The translations under genes were made by a program, and so were the position numbers. DNA of 64,000 bases. Source: Rhodospirillaceae bacterium. Lineage in GTDB: Bacteria > Pseudomonadota > Alphaproteobacteria > TMED109. Below are positions 62,848-64,000 of this stretch, piece by piece (position 1 is the stretch's first letter; every line of letters starts with the position of its first letter). The notes beneath the pieces are model-generated. The model was not told where the DNA came from. It was given only the letters and a program-made list of their open reading frames with translations, and made no database searches. The stretch is taken from assembly GCA_902571315.1 (NCBI GenBank), contig CACGBM010000004.1:1-64000 (forward strand), in the 5' to 3' direction.

Positions 62848-63608
62848 TAATTCTCATCTCCCAAATAAGCTTGTTGTACTTTCTTATTTTTAATAACTTC
62901 GTTTGGAGTTCCTTCAGCAATCTTTTCTCCAAAGTCTAGAACCGCTATTCTTTTTGAAATATCCATGACTACTCCCATATCATGCTCAATCATAACTATA
63001 GTAATTTTCCATTCTCTGTTTAGATCAATAATAAATCTTGCCATGTCTTCTTTTTCTTCTTGATTCATACCTGCCATTGGTTCATCTAAGAGAATTAGTT
63101 CAGGTTGTATAGCAATAGCTCTAGCTAACTCAACTCTTTTTCTTAAACCATATGATAGTGTTCCAGCGACAGACTTTCTAACGTTACTAATTTCTAAAAA
63201 GTCTAATATTTTTTCAGCTTCTTTTCTATTATTTACTTCTTCATTCTTAGCTCCTGAAAACCAATACATTGCTCCTGAAAAAAAATTGCTTTTTAATAGA
63301 TGATGCCTACCAATGTATATATTTTCTAGTACAGTCATATGATTAAATAAAGCCAAATTCTGGAAGGTTCTGCCAATTCCTAGACCAGGCCTAGTATTAG
63401 GATGATAATTAGTAATATTTTTACCTTTATAAAATAAATTCCCATTTTTTGGCTTATATCTTCCTGATATGACATTTAAAAGTGATGTTTTTCCTGCCCC
63501 ATTGGGTCCTATGATTGAATATAGTGATTCCTCTTCAATCTTAAAGCTTACGTCATTTAAAGCTTTAATTCCTCCGAACTGGACAGATATATTCTTAAGT
63601 TCTAGCAT
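62847..63608 (-). CDS. livG: Liv-type ABC transporter ATP-binding protein LivG
   Basis: 253 residues. Walker A GPNGAGKTSLLN, Q-loop GRTFQNLALFNHMTVLENI, signature LSYGLRKRVELARAI, Walker B LILLDEPMAGMN and the switch His in MIEHDMGVVMDI, plus the BCA_ABC C-terminal GTPNEVIKNKKVQQAYLG. Partner of LivF. Its start overlaps the end of the ThiE-like gene by seven bases, suggesting one transcript. Confidence 0.93.
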   Translation of the reverse strand: MLELKNISVQFGGIKALNDVSFKIEEESLYSIIGPNGAGKTSLLNVISGRYKPKNGNLFYKGKNITNYHPNTRPGLGIGRTFQNLALFNHMTVLENIYIGRHHLLKSNFFSGAMYWFSGAKNEEVNNRKEAEKILDFLEISNVRKSVAGTLSYGLRKRVELARAIAIQPELILLDEPMAGMNQEEKEDMARFIIDLNREWKITIVMIEHDMGVVMDISKRIAVLDFGEKIAEGTPNEVIKNKKVQQAYLGDEN

Positions 63609-64000
63609 TTACTTTCTATTATATCAAAAATAATATCTAGCCCTGAAATAGACTTAATACCTCTATTCCTTAAAAGCCTAATATTATTTTCTCTTACTCC
63701 TCCTAACACAGAATATTGAGTTTTTAAATAATTTGCAAGGAAACTTATCTTAATTATACCTCTTTCTTTCTTATTTATATCGCTATTTGTAACAAAAACT
63801 GGAGAGATAAAAACCATTTTTGTGTAAAGTTGTTTTATCCTTTTACTATCATTGTATCCATGATAAGAGGAAGTAATTAAAAGCTGATTATCTTTTCTGC
63901 AATGACAAAAAGTATTAGGATAATGAACCCCATCAGCACCTATTGATTTGGCAATAGTATAACTAGAAGAAACTAAGAAGGTAAATTTTTTTTTCCTACA
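63602..64000 (-). CDS. Thiamine-phosphate-synthase-like protein (5' end outside window)
   Basis: The last 132 residues are visible and the frame is open to the window edge. The sequence includes AKSIGADGVHYPN, then ITSSYHGYNDSKRIKQLYTK, MVFISPVFVTNSD and YSVLGGVRENNIRLLRNRGI, the TIM-barrel motifs of ThiE/TenI. Most ThiE have GADGVHLGQ and PTxTKxG; here HYPN and VTNSDINKKE differ, so a TenI-like or other relative is possible. It ends inside the livG start. Confidence 0.75.
   Translation of the reverse strand, partial: CRKKKFTFLVSSSYTIAKSIGADGVHYPNTFCHCRKDNQLLITSSYHGYNDSKRIKQLYTKMVFISPVFVTNSDINKKERGIIKISFLANYLKTQYSVLGGVRENNIRLLRNRGIKSISGLDIIFDIIESKC

Noticed and set aside
1-64000. CRISPR arrays, tRNA genes, insertion sequences or attachment sites
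   Set aside because: Intergenic gaps are mostly under 120 bases and none shows direct repeats, cloverleaf potential, transposase remnants or duplicated borders.

Overview
The window is a gene-dense, very AT-rich bacterial chromosome segment; sampled lines are about 22-30% G+C. Gene content and order point to a streamlined, probably marine, Alphaproteobacterium of the Pelagibacterales/HIMB59 kind. The clues are dnaX next to a small SRP RNA, a membrane cytochrome c beside kdsB-pheA, argH-lptM-lysA-TIGR02302-ftsEX with tlpA divergent from argH, a HIG1-like protein with etfBA, and an intact ccmABCDEFGHI operon. The lineage is an inference from synteny and base composition; no rRNA is present. No tRNA, insertion sequence, CRISPR array or prophage was seen, and no stretch over 300 bases lacks a gene.

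Layout. 1-3.2 kb: dnaX (cut by the window edge), SRP RNA, nudC, pheA, kdsB. 3.3-6.8 kb: membrane cytochrome c, manC, a transporter. 6.8-8.1 kb: a comparatively G+C-rich outer-membrane beta-barrel gene with the only clear intrinsic terminator in the window. 8.2-27 kb: a surface-polysaccharide region with an O-antigen ligase/polymerase-like protein, gmd-fcl (GDP-fucose), a nucleotide-sugar dehydrogenase, two asparagine-synthase-like amidotransferases, several glycosyltransferases, and two methyltransferase domains, with lepA embedded. 27-36 kb: a radical SAM protein, trkH, an RND efflux pair, plsC, a DUF218 protein, ftsX and an ftsE with altered catalytic motifs. 36-47 kb: zinc-ribbon protein, TIGR02302 membrane protein, lysA, lptM, argH, tlpA, a nicotinamidase with an export signal, thrH, etfAB, a HIG1-like protein, a carboxylesterase and an HNH nuclease. 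47-49.5 kb: an ArnT-like transferase, a LAB_N protein and a GT2, probably acting on lipid A. 49.5-55.6 kb: cytochrome c maturation. 55.6-64 kb: a LivGHMKF-type ABC importer interleaved with two acyl-CoA ligase-like genes, ending in a ThiE-like gene cut by the window edge.

How the parts fit. ManC, Gmd and Fcl would make GDP-mannose and then GDP-L-fucose. The TviB-like dehydrogenase would make a UDP-HexNAc uronate, which the AsnB-like enzymes might amidate. The glycosyltransferases and the ligase/polymerase would assemble and attach the glycan. The ccm operon matures c-type cytochromes such as the one at 3.3 kb. The Liv cluster looks like uptake of a carboxylic acid followed by CoA activation.

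Most notable are departures from standard decoding. The dehydrogenase is split by a -1 frameshift exactly at an in-phase A-AAA-AAG heptamer. livM has a second single-base frameshift in an A6 run. Two conserved genes (HNH nuclease, ccmB) lack ATG/GTG/TTG at the expected position and offer ATT. These may be real (programmed frameshifting, RNA polymerase slippage, AUU initiation) or sequence errors; raw reads and relatives would decide. I found no wholly new multi-gene system that I can defend.
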